Shown here: positions 1 to 8,918 of the stretch, one piece after another
Position numbering within the stretch: position 1 is the first letter of the stretch
How the letters are laid out: each line of letters opens with the position of its first letter
Source: Clostridiales bacterium
GTDB taxonomy: Bacteria > Bacillota > Clostridia > Saccharofermentanales > Saccharofermentanaceae
DNA length: 64,000 bases
Assembly (NCBI GenBank): GCA_017509205.1
Contig: JAFWQF010000021.1
Coordinates: 1-64,000, forward strand
Direction of reading: 5' to 3'
Made by a program: the position numbers and the translations under genes
Notes under the pieces: generated by a model
Told to the model about the DNA's origin: nothing
What the model saw: only the letters and a program-made list of their open reading frames with translations
Databases searched by the model: none

Positions 1-3
1 AAG

Positions 4-32
4 TTGACAACGGGGCGTGGATTATGTACTAT
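4..32 (+). promoter_or_regulatory. sigma-A promoter of the aspS T-box transcript
   Basis: TTGACA at 4-9 is a perfect -35 box. After exactly 17 bases comes TACTAT at 27-32 as the -10 box. Transcription would begin near 39, just ahead of the T-box structure, so this is the likely promoter for the leader and aspS. Confidence 0.75.
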
Positions 33-39
33 TTCCTCG

Positions 40-260
40 TTAATTGCGATGACGGAGACCCAGTAACTGCGGTAAGTCGCCTTCAGAGAGCTTTGCCCCC
101 GGGCTGTAAGGCAGAGCGGAAAGAGACCGTAAGCGAATAACAACTCCAGCAGCATACCGGTATAAAGAGATTCCGCGCTTTGCGGAGTAAATCAGGTGGC
201 ACCGCGGACTAGTTTTGTTCGTCCTGAACTTAAGCAGCTTAAGTTCGGGGCGTTTTTGTT
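40..260 (+). ncRNA. T-box leader of aspS
   Basis: The region between the promoter and aspS carries the hallmarks of a tRNA-sensing T-box riboswitch. The AGAGAG element follows the 5' half of stem I (about 84-90), and the conserved T-box AGGTGGCACCGCGG lies at 194-207, complementary to an uncharged tRNA 3' end. An intrinsic terminator follows at 223-259. A GAC triplet at 125-127, on the 3' side of stem I, is a possible aspartate specifier codon, but I placed it by eye rather than by folding. Binding of uncharged tRNA-Asp should favour the antiterminator and switch aspS on during aspartate starvation. Confidence 0.88.
223..259 (+). terminator. T-box regulated terminator
   Basis: CCTGAACTTAAG at 223-234 pairs with CTTAAGTTCGGG at 238-249 (one G-U pair, three-base loop) and is followed by a T-rich run. 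It is the terminator that competes with the T-box antiterminator. Confidence 0.85.
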
Positions 261-285
261 TATCCCCGGATAGAAAGGAACGGAT

Positions 286-2034
286 ATGAGTAACATCTAC
301 AGAGACAAGTACATCAACGAGCTCACAGAGCAGGATGTTGGAACTGAACTTCGCGTATGCGGCTGGGTCGAGAACATCAGAGACCACGGCGGCGTTTCCT
401 TTATCGACCTCAGAGACATGTACGGCACGCTTCAGGTCGTCATGCGCGACACGAGCCTTCTTGACGGCATCGTAAAGGAGGAGTGCCTTTCGATCGTTGG
501 TAAGATCGAGCACAGGGATGAAGAGACATACAATCCCAAGATCGCAACAGGTACGATCGAGCTCGAGGCTCACAAAGTTGATGTTCTCGGTAAAGTCTAC
601 ACACAGCTTCCTTTCGAGATCATGACATCAAAGGAGATCAGGGAAGACGTAAGACTCAAGTACAGATATCTTGACCTCAGAAACCAGAAGGTCAAGGACA
701 ACATCGTCTTCAGATCCAACGTCATCGCTTTCTTAAGACAGAAGATGACTGAGATGGGATTCCTCGAGATCCAGACTCCTATCCTTACAAGCTCTTCACC
801 TGAAGGCGCAAGAGACTACATCGTTCCTTCCAGAAAGTTCAAGGGCAAGTTCTATGCTCTTCCGCAGGCTCCCCAGCAGTTCAAGCAGCTGCTCATGGTA
901 TCCGGCTTTGATAAGTATTTCCAGATCGCTCCCTGCTTCAGAGATGAGGATGCGAGAGCAGACAGATCACCGGGAGAGTTCTATCAGCTCGACTTCGAGA
1001 TGAGCTTTGCAACACAGGAGGACGTATTCAGGGCAGGTGAGGAAGTCCTCACGGCTGCTTTCGAAAAGTTTGCTCCCAAGGGCGCTCAGGTTACGGCTTC
1101 ACCTTATCCCGTAATCCCTTACAAGCAGGCAATGCTCGAATTCGGTACGGACAAGCCTGACCTCCGCAACCCGCTCAGGATCATCGACGTATCAGAGTTC
1201 TTCTCAAGATGCACGTTCAAGCCTTTCCACGGCAAGACCGTAAGGGCCATCAACGTTCACGCTAAGCTTTCCAAGGGCCAGCATGAGAAGATGCTCAAGT
1301 ACGCTCAGGAAGACCTCGGAATGGGCGGATTAGGCTACCTCGAAGTCCTTGAGGACATGAGCTACAAGGGACCCATCGACAAGTTCATTCCCGATGAAAT
1401 GAAGGGTGAACTCGCAGAGCTCGCAAAGTTTCAGGCAGGTGATACGATCTTCTTCATCGCTGACAATGAGGCAAAGGCAAACGAGTGCGCAGGCGCGATC
1501 AGAAACGAGCTCGGAAAGAGACTTGACCTCATCGAGAAGAACGCTTTCAGATTCTGCTTCGTCAACGATTTCCCGATGTTCGAGAAGGACCCTGAAACAC
1601 ACAAGTACATCTTCACGCACAATCCGTTCTCAATGCCGCAGGGCGGCCTTGAGGCACTCAATACAAAGGATCCCGGCGAGATCCTTGCTTACCAGTACGA
1701 CATCGTCTGCAACGGCATAGAGCTCTCTTCCGGTGCTGTCAGAAACCATGACCTTGAGATCATGAAGAAGGCCTTCGAGATCGCAGGCTATTCCGAGGAA
1801 GAGCTCAAGACAAAGTTCGGCGCTCTCTACAGCGCATTCCAGTTCGGTGCTCCGCCGCACGCAGGAATGGCTCCCGGCGTAGACAGAATGATCATGATCT
1901 TAAGGGGCGAAGAGAACATCAGGGAAGTCATCGCTTTCCCGATGAACGGAAATGCTCAGGATCTTTTGTGCGGCGCGCCCGGCGATGTAACCGAGCAGCA
2001 GCTCAGGGAGGTCCACATCAAGGTCAGACAGTAA
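286..2034 (+). CDS. aspS: Aspartyl-tRNA synthetase
   Basis: This class II synthetase charges tRNA-Asp with aspartate in the cytoplasm. The 582 residues match the bacterial-type enzyme. An N-terminal OB-fold anticodon domain covers about 1-110. The catalytic core has motif 2 around FRDEDARADRSPGEF and motif 3 around GAPPHAGMAPGVDR near the C-terminus, with the bacterial GAD insertion between them (about 300-420). The start is supported by AGAAAGGA just upstream and by the T-box leader. Whether it discriminates tRNA-Asp from tRNA-Asn cannot be decided here; no gatCAB genes are in the window. It is followed after 10 bases by mtaB, so the two are probably cotranscribed. Confidence 0.98.
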   Translation: MSNIYRDKYINELTEQDVGTELRVCGWVENIRDHGGVSFIDLRDMYGTLQVVMRDTSLLDGIVKEECLSIVGKIEHRDEETYNPKIATGTIELEAHKVDVLGKVYTQLPFEIMTSKEIREDVRLKYRYLDLRNQKVKDNIVFRSNVIAFLRQKMTEMGFLEIQTPILTSSSPEGARDYIVPSRKFKGKFYALPQAPQQFKQLLMVSGFDKYFQIAPCFRDEDARADRSPGEFYQLDFEMSFATQEDVFRAGEEVLTAAFEKFAPKGAQVTASPYPVIPYKQAMLEFGTDKPDLRNPLRIIDVSEFFSRCTFKPFHGKTVRAINVHAKLSKGQHEKMLKYAQEDLGMGGLGYLEVLEDMSYKGPIDKFIPDEMKGELAELAKFQAGDTIFFIADNEAKANECAGAIRNELGKRLDLIEKNAFRFCFVNDFPMFEKDPETHKYIFTHNPFSMPQGGLEALNTKDPGEILAYQYDIVCNGIELSSGAVRNHDLEIMKKAFEIAGYSEEELKTKFGALYSAFQFGAPPHAGMAPGVDRMIMILRGEENIREVIAFPMNGNAQDLLCGAPGDVTEQQLREVHIKVRQ

Positions 2035-2044
2035 TCTTTGTCTG

Positions 2045-3355
2045 ATGAAGGTCTATTTCCTGACATTGGGATGCAGGGTAAACCAGTACGAGACTGATGC
2101 CCTGAGAAGCATGTTCCTCGAAAGAGGTCATGAGCTTGCCGAAAAGCCTGAAGACGCAGACTGCTGCGTCGTTAACACCTGCTCGGTCACAAGCGAGGCC
2201 GACAGGAAATCCAGGCAGATGTTAAGAAGAATGGCAAGGCTCAATCCGGACACGATCGTCGTTGCCGCAGGGTGCTCAGCAGAGACCACCGACGGCAAGG
2301 TCGCCGCGGACATAATCGCGGGCACGAAGGAACGCCTGACCATCGTAGACAGGGCAGAAAAGCTCTTTGCTGAGCGTTCTGAACTGATCCATGAACAGGA
2401 TCACGTAAGGCCTGCAGTTTCCAAAAAGGATGAATATCACGACTTCGGAAGCGTATTGTCTCCCGAAGGCTGCCGCGCGTTCATGAAGATAGAGGACGGG
2501 TGCGATTCTTTCTGCACCTACTGCATAATCCCGTTCGCAAGGGGCAGGGTTGCCAGCAGAAGCGTTGAATCCTGCATTAAGGAAGCACAGTATCTCGCAG
2601 CCAGCGGCTTTAAAGAGATAATCGTATCAGGCATCCACCTGTGCTCATATGGTAAGGACAGGGGCGAAGACATAATGTCTCTGGCGTCTCTGCTCAAGGA
2701 TATCGATAACGTCGAAGGCATCGAACGCCTGCGTCTGGGTTCGCTCGAACCCATCTCCATGACGGATGAGTTCATTGATGCGCTGGCTTCTCTCAAACAT
2801 ATCTGCCCGTCGTTCCATCTTTCGCTCCAGAGCGGGTCTGACACGGTCCTTAAGAGGATGAACAGACACTATGACTCAAAAGGATACGCATCGCGTGTGG
2901 AGCGCCTCAGAGCGCGTTTCCCGGACATGTCGCTGACCACTGACATCATCGTCGGATTCCCGGGCGAGACGGATGAGGAATTCGAAGAGACGATGAGGTT
3001 TGCGGAAGAAATGGGATTTGCAAGGATCCACGTTTTCCCGTATTCACTTCGAAAAGGCACTAAGGCTGCCGAAATGGAGCAGGTCGCTCCCGAGATCAAG
3101 AAACAGCGTGAATCAAGGCTTCTTGCGCTGGCTTCAGATCTTTCTTCAGAGTTCGCTGGCAGATTGAAGGGAAGGAAAGAAGAAATCCTCGTCGAAAAGA
3201 CCGAAGGCATGAAAGCCTCGGGTTACACGCGCAATTACGTAAGGGCTGAAGCGGTCTTTGATCAGGGCTTAACGCTCCCTGTTCCGGGCGATATCGTAAG
3301 GGGAACGGTGACAGGCAGCAGCGGGGCTGAAATTGTCCTCAAACCCGACCTTTGA
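2045..3355 (+). CDS. mtaB: tRNA t6A37 methylthiotransferase MtaB
   Basis: This radical-SAM enzyme adds a methylthio group to t6A at position 37 of ANN-decoding tRNAs. The N-terminal UPF0004 domain has the cluster cysteines C10 (in LGCRVNQYETD), C46 (VNTCSVTS) and C77 (AAGCSAE). The radical-SAM CxxxCxxC motif is C153-C157-C160 in GCDSFCTYC, and a TRAM-like domain closes the protein (about 375-436). The GCRVNQYE wording and length (436 residues) fit MtaB better than MiaB or RimO. It begins 10 bases after aspS with no clear Shine-Dalgarno, so translation may be coupled to aspS. A methylthiotransferase beside a tRNA synthetase makes this a tRNA-function unit. Confidence 0.93.
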   Translation: MKVYFLTLGCRVNQYETDALRSMFLERGHELAEKPEDADCCVVNTCSVTSEADRKSRQMLRRMARLNPDTIVVAAGCSAETTDGKVAADIIAGTKERLTIVDRAEKLFAERSELIHEQDHVRPAVSKKDEYHDFGSVLSPEGCRAFMKIEDGCDSFCTYCIIPFARGRVASRSVESCIKEAQYLAASGFKEIIVSGIHLCSYGKDRGEDIMSLASLLKDIDNVEGIERLRLGSLEPISMTDEFIDALASLKHICPSFHLSLQSGSDTVLKRMNRHYDSKGYASRVERLRARFPDMSLTTDIIVGFPGETDEEFEETMRFAEEMGFARIHVFPYSLRKGTKAAEMEQVAPEIKKQRESRLLALASDLSSEFAGRLKGRKEEILVEKTEGMKASGYTRNYVRAEAVFDQGLTLPVPGDIVRGTVTGSSGAEIVLKPDL

Positions 3356-3369
3356 TTTTATAAAGAATC

Positions 3370-3400
3370 TTTACAATTTGCTGTTCAAATGTGCTAATAT
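3370..3400 (+). promoter_or_regulatory. Putative promoter of the ireB-ruvX run
   Basis: TTTACA at 3370-3375 and TAATAT at 3395-3400 are 19 bases apart, with TGC just before the -10 box (extended -10). The site lies in the 84-base gap between mtaB and ireB. Confidence 0.5.
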
Positions 3401-3439
3401 ACAAGTGTATAAGGATTTTTCCTTCACCGGAGGACAGCT

Positions 3440-3688
3440 TTGGAAGACAGTACCGCAAAATTCAATCTTTCAGGAGACAGGACCGCGGATGTACACGCGC
3501 TTATGTCCTATGTGCTTTCAGCATTGAAAGAGAAAGGTTACAACCCCATCAATCAGCTGGTGGGTTACTTCATTTCGGGCGATCCTACCTATATCACGAA
3601 TTATAAAGGCGCGCGAGGCCTTATCAAGAGAATAGACCGCGACGAACTTCTCGAGGTCATTATCAACGATTACTGCTCAAGGCTGTAA
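3440..3688 (+). CDS. ireB: IreB family regulatory phosphoprotein (UPF0297)
   Basis: This small cytoplasmic protein of 82 residues belongs to the UPF0297/DUF965 family. In Enterococcus, IreB is phosphorylated by the PASTA kinase IreK and tunes cephalosporin resistance; its role here is inferred. Family features are the N-terminal threonine region (SGDRTADVH) and the conserved NPINQLVGYFISGDPTYIT stretch. The start is TTG at 3440, chosen because GGAGGA sits five bases upstream and no in-frame ATG fits. The order ireB-ruvX-DUF1292 matches yrzL-yrrK-yrzB of Bacillus, which strongly supports the call. Confidence 0.93.
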   Translation: MEDSTAKFNLSGDRTADVHALMSYVLSALKEKGYNPINQLVGYFISGDPTYITNYKGARGLIKRIDRDELLEVIINDYCSRL

Positions 3689-3709
3689 TCTTTTCACGAG
3701 GAATAATTA

Positions 3710-4138
3710 ATGGCTAAACCCGCAGGGCGTATTATGGGCATCGACTTCGGCATGAAACATATCGGAGTCGCGCTTTCTGATGAATCCAGAATCATTGCAA
3801 GAGGCTATGAGACCGTTAACTGGAACGGTGTTGACGACTCATGGGCGATAAACCGCATCTGCGAGATCATAAAGGAGATGAACGTCAACGCGATCGTTCT
3901 GGGGAAACCTTCAAGGACTGACGGCACAAAGTCAGAGACAGAGGCCAAGGCTGAGGTTTTCGGCGCCAAGCTCAAAGAGGCATGCGGGATCGAGCCTGTC
4001 TATAAGGATGAGCGCTTTACCACGGTCATTGCCTCAAGATATCTTCACGACTGCAACATCAAGGCCAAAAAGCAGAAAAAGGTCATAGACCAGGTTGCCG
4101 CAGAGATAATTCTGCAGGAATATCTCGATATGCTATAA
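3710..4138 (+). CDS. ruvX: Holliday junction resolvase-like RuvX (YqgF)
   Basis: This RNase H-fold nuclease of the YqgF/RuvX family is involved in 16S rRNA 5' maturation and possibly in branched-DNA resolution. The 142 residues show the first catalytic aspartate in MGIDFGMKHIGVALSD, the second acidic site in DERFTTV, and the C-terminal KKQKKVIDQVAAEIILQEYLD with the last aspartate. CGAGGA precedes the ATG. It lies 21 bases after ireB, so the two are one transcript. The gene end contains TGCTATAAT (4131-4139), which may double as an extended -10 for the next gene. Confidence 0.94.
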   Translation: MAKPAGRIMGIDFGMKHIGVALSDESRIIARGYETVNWNGVDDSWAINRICEIIKEMNVNAIVLGKPSRTDGTKSETEAKAEVFGAKLKEACGIEPVYKDERFTTVIASRYLHDCNIKAKKQKKVIDQVAAEIILQEYLDML

Positions 4139-4175
4139 TAATTATTATTTTTTACCTGAGAAGGAGATAATAATT

Positions 4176-4541
4176 ATGTCTGAAGATAAAGAAATGAACC
4201 AGAGCGAGCCCGTTAACAAGAAGGATGAGCTCCTTAGCGCCATCGCCGAGATGGATGTTGACATGGACCGCACCATCACCCTGACTGACGAAGAGACAGG
4301 CGAGGACATCGAATTCATAGTTAACGACACGTTCAGCATGAACGGCAAGGAATATCTCGTTCTTCTCCAGCCCACAGAGGATCCCGATGCAGATTACGAG
4401 TATGTGATCATGGAAACCGTTACGGTTGACGGCGAGGAGATGCTCCAGACCCTCACAGACAAGGAAGCTGACGTGATCTACGATTATTACGACAAGCTCT
4501 GTGACGAGCTCTACGGAGACGATGAAGAATCAGACGAATAA
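4176..4541 (+). CDS. DUF1292 family acidic protein
   Basis: This is a small acidic protein of 121 residues of the DUF1292 family, the YrzB type that follows ruvX in many Firmicutes. The DUF1292 core runs from TITLTDEETGEDIEF to the YDYYDKLCDEL end. It has no catalytic motif and its molecular function is unknown. The start is well supported by AGAAGGAGAT about eight bases upstream. A second DUF1292-like gene overlaps its last 20 bases, so the two are translationally linked. Confidence 0.88.
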   Translation: MSEDKEMNQSEPVNKKDELLSAIAEMDVDMDRTITLTDEETGEDIEFIVNDTFSMNGKEYLVLLQPTEDPDADYEYVIMETVTVDGEEMLQTLTDKEADVIYDYYDKLCDELYGDDEESDE

Positions 4542-4950
4542 CAAACCCGCGGGTTTTCGCAAAAAGAAGGCCATAAAGGAAGCTCAGAAGGCCAGACAGG
4601 CCGGAGAGAACCTTAAGACCGACAGCGGCAGCGATGACCTGTTAGTAATACGTGACGCGTACAGCCACAAAGAGTACTATCTTTCGATCATAGATACTTT
4701 TGCTCTGCAGAAGTCAGAGTATTTCGTCATGTACAATTACGTTCCGGATAACGGCAGCCATACTCCGCCGGAACTTGTCATAATGCGCGCCGGACGTTCA
4801 CCTAAAGGCGACCAGATCCTTTATTCGATCAAGGATAAGGATGAGCTGGACCGCGCCTTTGTATGCTTCATGCGCAGATTTTATGCTTCCCGTGTTCCTG
4901 ATGACAAGACCAGGAACGGCGTGGCATCCGCGGAAAGTGCGGCCGAATGA
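4522..4950 (+). CDS. DUF1292-like protein, paralogue of the preceding gene
   Basis: The protein has 142 residues with a lysine-rich N-terminus. Its core (DLLVIRDAYSHKEYYLSIID to about residue 125) resembles the upstream DUF1292 protein. It probably arose by tandem duplication. Function is unknown. I chose ATG 4522, which has CGGAG just upstream inside the preceding gene, over an in-frame GTG at 4501 that lacks a ribosome site. Its stop overlaps the ATG of the downstream CPBP gene (ATGA), so three genes are chained by overlap. Confidence 0.72.
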   Translation: MKNQTNNKPAGFRKKKAIKEAQKARQAGENLKTDSGSDDLLVIRDAYSHKEYYLSIIDTFALQKSEYFVMYNYVPDNGSHTPPELVIMRAGRSPKGDQILYSIKDKDELDRAFVCFMRRFYASRVPDDKTRNGVASAESAAE

Positions 4951-5837
4951 AATTCGCAGAGAAAGCATCCGGATGGCTCTTTGCCATAGGTCTGGCTGTC
5001 GCACTGGTGCTGGCCTTCAATTATCTGGATGTTCTGATCCTTATCTGTTTTAAGAATGCCGGGGTAAACACCAAGATTTATACCGGTATTTATTCTTTGA
5101 CTGCCGCAGTGGTCAATACAATTGCTTTTACGGCTTTCTTCATTATCTGCAAAAAGATCAGGAGACCTGTTCTGCAGATAAGAAAGTCAAGCTGGGTCGA
5201 GATCGTTCTGATCGTTATCATCGCAATCGGAATGCTTGGGTTTGTAGATACTTTCATCATGGTCTCAAACAGGATCTCCGACTACATCAAGTCGCTCTCC
5301 GATCAGATGGACCAGTACAAGCAGTCTGTTGACAGGTTTGCCGGTGTCGATGAAGAGGTCGTTCCCCTTTGGGATACCATCTGCTACCTGATAACCATCT
5401 GCTTTATCGTGCCTTTGGAGGAGGAACTCATATTCAGAGGTGCTGTTTTCGGAGTCTTAAGGCGCAAGATGGGTCCTTTGGCCGGAATATTGATTACTGC
5501 CGTCATATTCGGCATAATGCACCGCGTTTCAATCCATACCGCATACGCGATCGTCTGCGGCATGATCCTTACGGCATGCTACTACTACACTGAAAACATT
5601 TTCGCAACCGTAATAATGCACTCGATCTTCAACATCATCGGATCGGGGCTTAAAGATCTGCTCAAACTTAGTGTTTTCGGCATTCCGTCCGGAGTTAGAA
5701 ATGAGATCCTGATGAATTTCACCATTATCTGCATCCTCATGATGGTTCCCGCAGGACTCGGTTTCCTGGCACTGGCGCGCATATCAAGAAGACGCCGCAT
5801 CAAGAAGCAGGCGGAAAGCGTGGCCGCAGTTGAGTAA
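4947..5837 (+). CDS. CPBP family intramembrane metalloprotease
   Basis: This polytopic membrane protein of 296 residues belongs to the CPBP/Abi family (CAAX prenyl protease-like). The catalytic pattern is complete: EExxxR at E159-E160-R164, FxxxH at F188-H192, and HxxxN at H225-N229. Hydrophobic segments lie at about 11-35, 48-68, 85-105, 143-157, 177-193, 197-215 and 250-275. The substrate is unknown; family members cleave membrane proteins or give self-immunity to bacteriocins, but no bacteriocin gene is nearby. It starts in an ATGA overlap with the preceding gene and ends overlapping a very large anchored protein, which could be a partner or substrate. Confidence 0.88.
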   Translation: MKFAEKASGWLFAIGLAVALVLAFNYLDVLILICFKNAGVNTKIYTGIYSLTAAVVNTIAFTAFFIICKKIRRPVLQIRKSSWVEIVLIVIIAIGMLGFVDTFIMVSNRISDYIKSLSDQMDQYKQSVDRFAGVDEEVVPLWDTICYLITICFIVPLEEELIFRGAVFGVLRRKMGPLAGILITAVIFGIMHRVSIHTAYAIVCGMILTACYYYTENIFATVIMHSIFNIIGSGLKDLLKLSVFGIPSGVRNEILMNFTIICILMMVPAGLGFLALARISRRRRIKKQAESVAAVE

Positions 5838-8800
5838 GCTCGACCTGTTCAGATTCGGAAATACCAGGAGAAGGAAGTTCGCCGTGTATGTGATCACGGT
5901 GGCTTCTGTTTTTCTTGCAGCCGCGCTGTTCATGGTGGCCATTGGCTTCTTCAGCTACAGATCCGAACTCGTTACGGTTACTGCGACCGAAAACGATGCA
6001 GGCGATACTGCCGCAGGTACCGGCGTAAATGCTGAGCTCATTCCCAACGTCAACATGGTCTGCGATTCGTCTTTTGAAAGCTCGAACAGGTATTACAGCA
6101 TGCTTGTCGCGGGCAGCTCGGGAAACTCGGTTTATCTTAAGCCTGATGCTGTACTGGGCAGCGGTTTTGACGGAAAGACTGCGACTGGTGCTTCTGTTAG
6201 AATCGTGTCTATCGATGCTGACGGAGTCATGAACGAAAAGTATTCCGGAACCATTACCGGATTTGAGACCGCAAGACTCGGCGCGATTGCACCTCTTGAT
6301 GACATCAGGGGTCTTTACGGCGAAGATTCCATCGTTAAGGTCAGAGGTTTCGGCGGTACGGTCTGTGCTCTTACCCAGGAAGGATTCATTCTTTACGACA
6401 TCACGAGCCAGCAGCTCGCGGGCAGGGTATCGGGCAATGAAAGCTTTATGGACATTGCCTGCGCTGATTCTTATGTCATGGCGATAACTCTGGACGGTAA
6501 GGTCTATCTGTCATCAGACGGAAAGAACTTTAATCCTGCACAGACGTACGGCGGCGCAGACGAACCGCGTGATTACAGCAAATCGGTATTCGCAGGCAGC
6601 GGTGCGGTCGGGAAGACGGCAGCCGCGGCATTCGGCGACGGAACGGTAGTTACCGTCTGTGACGGAAAAGTCTATTATTCCAAGATTGCATCAGTTTCGG
6701 GTGTTACGAGATTCCTTTCGTATGACACCGGTTTTGCAGCCGTTACTTCATCCGGAGACATTTACACTTCTTCAAACGGCATCGTATTCGGCTACACGGG
6801 CTCATCAAAGGCTCTGCAGGTCAACATCGCTGCCTGTGCGGGAAGAAACGGCAAAGCATGTTTTATCAACGAGAACGGTACTGTCGTAAGCCTGGTCTCA
6901 ACAACTGAAGGCGTGAACCTGACTGAATCGATAGCTCCTCTTGCACAGGCTGACATACCTGTTTCCGTTACGCTTTCGGATTCCGGTCTCATCGTTGCGC
7001 CTCATAATGACGGCAAGGCCGTTACGATCGATCCATCTTCAGGAACGGTAAGTCCGTTCACTTCCGAAAACGTCGTAGTCGGACGCATACTCGGTTTCTA
7101 CTCCGACAAGATCGTGTTTGATTCGGGAAAAGGAATCTACAGGGCTCAGGTCCTTTCCGAGATCAATGTCAGCGGTAACGTTCCCGAAGGAACGATCATG
7201 GCAGATGACATTATCTTTATCGGGGAGGAGAAGAGCGCATTCGGAGGTTCTGTAGGAAGCGGTGACGAGCAGCAGTGGTATATGTCTGGAACCAATTCCT
7301 GGGATGTATACGGCGGAGGAACCGTGTTTGCATTATCCAATGCGGCATACAGCGGTTCTGGATGCGCAAGGCTGACCGGTACCGGAAACAATCTGCACGC
7401 AATGTCACAGAAGCTCAGCGGCTTGTCTTCGGATTCCTTTAAGGCAGATACATTCTACAGGCTCAGCGTATGGCTTAAGTCACCGGATCTTTCAGGCAAG
7501 ATCTATCTGTGGATCGAAGGCAAGACTTTCGGAAGAGTAGGCACGATACTTAACAAGGTCACGACGTCTTATCAGCAGTACGACTATGTTTTCGCCGTAA
7601 CTGACCAGATGATGAAGAACAATGAGGAGATACGCGTTACCATTGCCTTTGAGGGCCCCGGCACGCTCTATGCCGACAACGTCTATCTCGGACCCGATTC
7701 ATACCGTGAGGCGGGAATCCCCACACATTATCAGGAAGTCATAAAACTCGGAAAGCCCGCAGCGATCAGGCTCGGAAATTTAAACCTCGCATCTTCCGGT
7801 TTTTCACAGGCTTCTTTCTATGGACTTAGCGATGATTCAAATTCCGCCGATTGTGAGATCGGAGGAAAGACCAAGAGAGTCTCTGTCTGCAATTCGCTTG
7901 AGGACAGCTTGAGGCTCGTTAACGGCTGCGAATCGTCACCGTGGTTTAAGATGGGTTCTTGCGCAACACTTAATGACGTGAACAATTTCCTTGAGTATAT
8001 GTGCGGATCCGTATCTTCGGTTTACGGAAAGAAGCGTATCGACAACGGAACCGCAATGCCGTGGGCACGCCGTTTTGACCGCATCTATATCGAGATAACC
8101 GACAGTGAGGGCTTCTTCATCAGCGACACGCAGAGAGCAGCTTACGTCAATTTCGTCATTTCGATGTTCTCCCAGTCTGAATACTTTACGGACATTAAGG
8201 ACAAGGCCGTATTCCTTGACGGAATGAAGTACGACGGCGGCGTCATGATGTCATCTGCTAACAGCCATACGATGCCTGTCGTGATCGAGAACAACGATCA
8301 GAACGCAACCTTCAACGGCAACATCGAAGCTGCGTTCTCCGTTGCGCAGTACGATGTTCCCCGCGTATCCGCGAGCGGATACAGAGGTGAGTACATCAAT
8401 TCGATCACTCTCGTCGAGGGCCTTAATGCAGGCAAGATCGCATCGCTCCTGATATCTGATAAATCTGCCTTTGCAGAGATGTTCCTCTTTGATGCGGGAA
8501 TAAGTTTCAGACCTGCTTATTATTCCGATGACACCATGTTCATCAATTCAACTGAATTCGTGGAAGCCATGAAAGTATCGAGCGCGCTTGCCACATACCG
8601 CGGATGGAAGGAACTCTATGTCGACATAGCTGAACCTCTTGATGCCGCAAACAGAGGCAAATCGGAGGCTTTCCGCAGCATGTGTTCTTATGCTGTTTTC
8701 TATGACGGAAAAGACTACCTCATGATCATATCGAATTCTTCAAATGCGCAGCAGGCATTCCTCATCAATGACAACGCGATAAGGAGCACGAAGAGTACTG

Positions 8801-8913
8801 TCTTCAGGTATTCAAGCAACGGTACGCTGCTGACCGAAAGACCGCTCAGATCACAGAGCTTAAGGAACATCCTTCAGCCCGGCGAGTATTTCATCATTAA
8901 GATCAGGAAATAA
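5830..8913 (+). CDS. Large membrane-anchored extracytoplasmic protein with a carbohydrate-binding-like domain
   Basis: I do not recognise this 1027-residue protein as a named family. The start is a TTG inside the end of the CPBP gene (8-base overlap). A single N-terminal membrane segment (about 17-41, after RRRK) would anchor it with the bulk outside. Residues about 100-470 have repeated short beta-rich units (such as TLDGKVYLSSDGKNF and TSSGDIYTSSNG), suggesting a beta-propeller. Residues about 480-620 resemble a CBM4/9-type jelly roll (YRLSVWLKSPDLSG, then GTLYADNVYLGPD). The last 400 residues look like a mixed alpha/beta domain that could be a degenerate glycosidase fold; no catalytic pair can be assigned. 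It probably binds glycans at the cell surface. Confidence 0.7.
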   Translation: MSKLDLFRFGNTRRRKFAVYVITVASVFLAAALFMVAIGFFSYRSELVTVTATENDAGDTAAGTGVNAELIPNVNMVCDSSFESSNRYYSMLVAGSSGNSVYLKPDAVLGSGFDGKTATGASVRIVSIDADGVMNEKYSGTITGFETARLGAIAPLDDIRGLYGEDSIVKVRGFGGTVCALTQEGFILYDITSQQLAGRVSGNESFMDIACADSYVMAITLDGKVYLSSDGKNFNPAQTYGGADEPRDYSKSVFAGSGAVGKTAAAAFGDGTVVTVCDGKVYYSKIASVSGVTRFLSYDTGFAAVTSSGDIYTSSNGIVFGYTGSSKALQVNIAACAGRNGKACFINENGTVVSLVSTTEGVNLTESIAPLAQADIPVSVTLSDSGLIVAPHNDGKAVTIDPSSGTVSPFTSENVVVGRILGFYSDKIVFDSGKGIYRAQVLSEINVSGNVPEGTIMADDIIFIGEEKSAFGGSVGSGDEQQWYMSGTNSWDVYGGGTVFALSNAAYSGSGCARLTGTGNNLHAMSQKLSGLSSDSFKADTFYRLSVWLKSPDLSGKIYLWIEGKTFGRVGTILNKVTTSYQQYDYVFAVTDQMMKNNEEIRVTIAFEGPGTLYADNVYLGPDSYREAGIPTHYQEVIKLGKPAAIRLGNLNLASSGFSQASFYGLSDDSNSADCEIGGKTKRVSVCNSLEDSLRLVNGCESSPWFKMGSCATLNDVNNFLEYMCGSVSSVYGKKRIDNGTAMPWARRFDRIYIEITDSEGFFISDTQRAAYVNFVISMFSQSEYFTDIKDKAVFLDGMKYDGGVMMSSANSHTMPVVIENNDQNATFNGNIEAAFSVAQYDVPRVSASGYRGEYINSITLVEGLNAGKIASLLISDKSAFAEMFLFDAGISFRPAYYSDDTMFINSTEFVEAMKVSSALATYRGWKELYVDIAEPLDAANRGKSEAFRSMCSYAVFYDGKDYLMIISNSSNAQQAFLINDNAIRSTKSTVFRYSSNGTLLTERPLRSQSLRNILQPGEYFIIKIRK

Positions 8914-8918
8914 AGAGA

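Noticed and set aside
4947-5837. CPBP protease as bacteriocin immunity gene
   Set aside because: No double-glycine leader peptide or exporter gene was found nearby.
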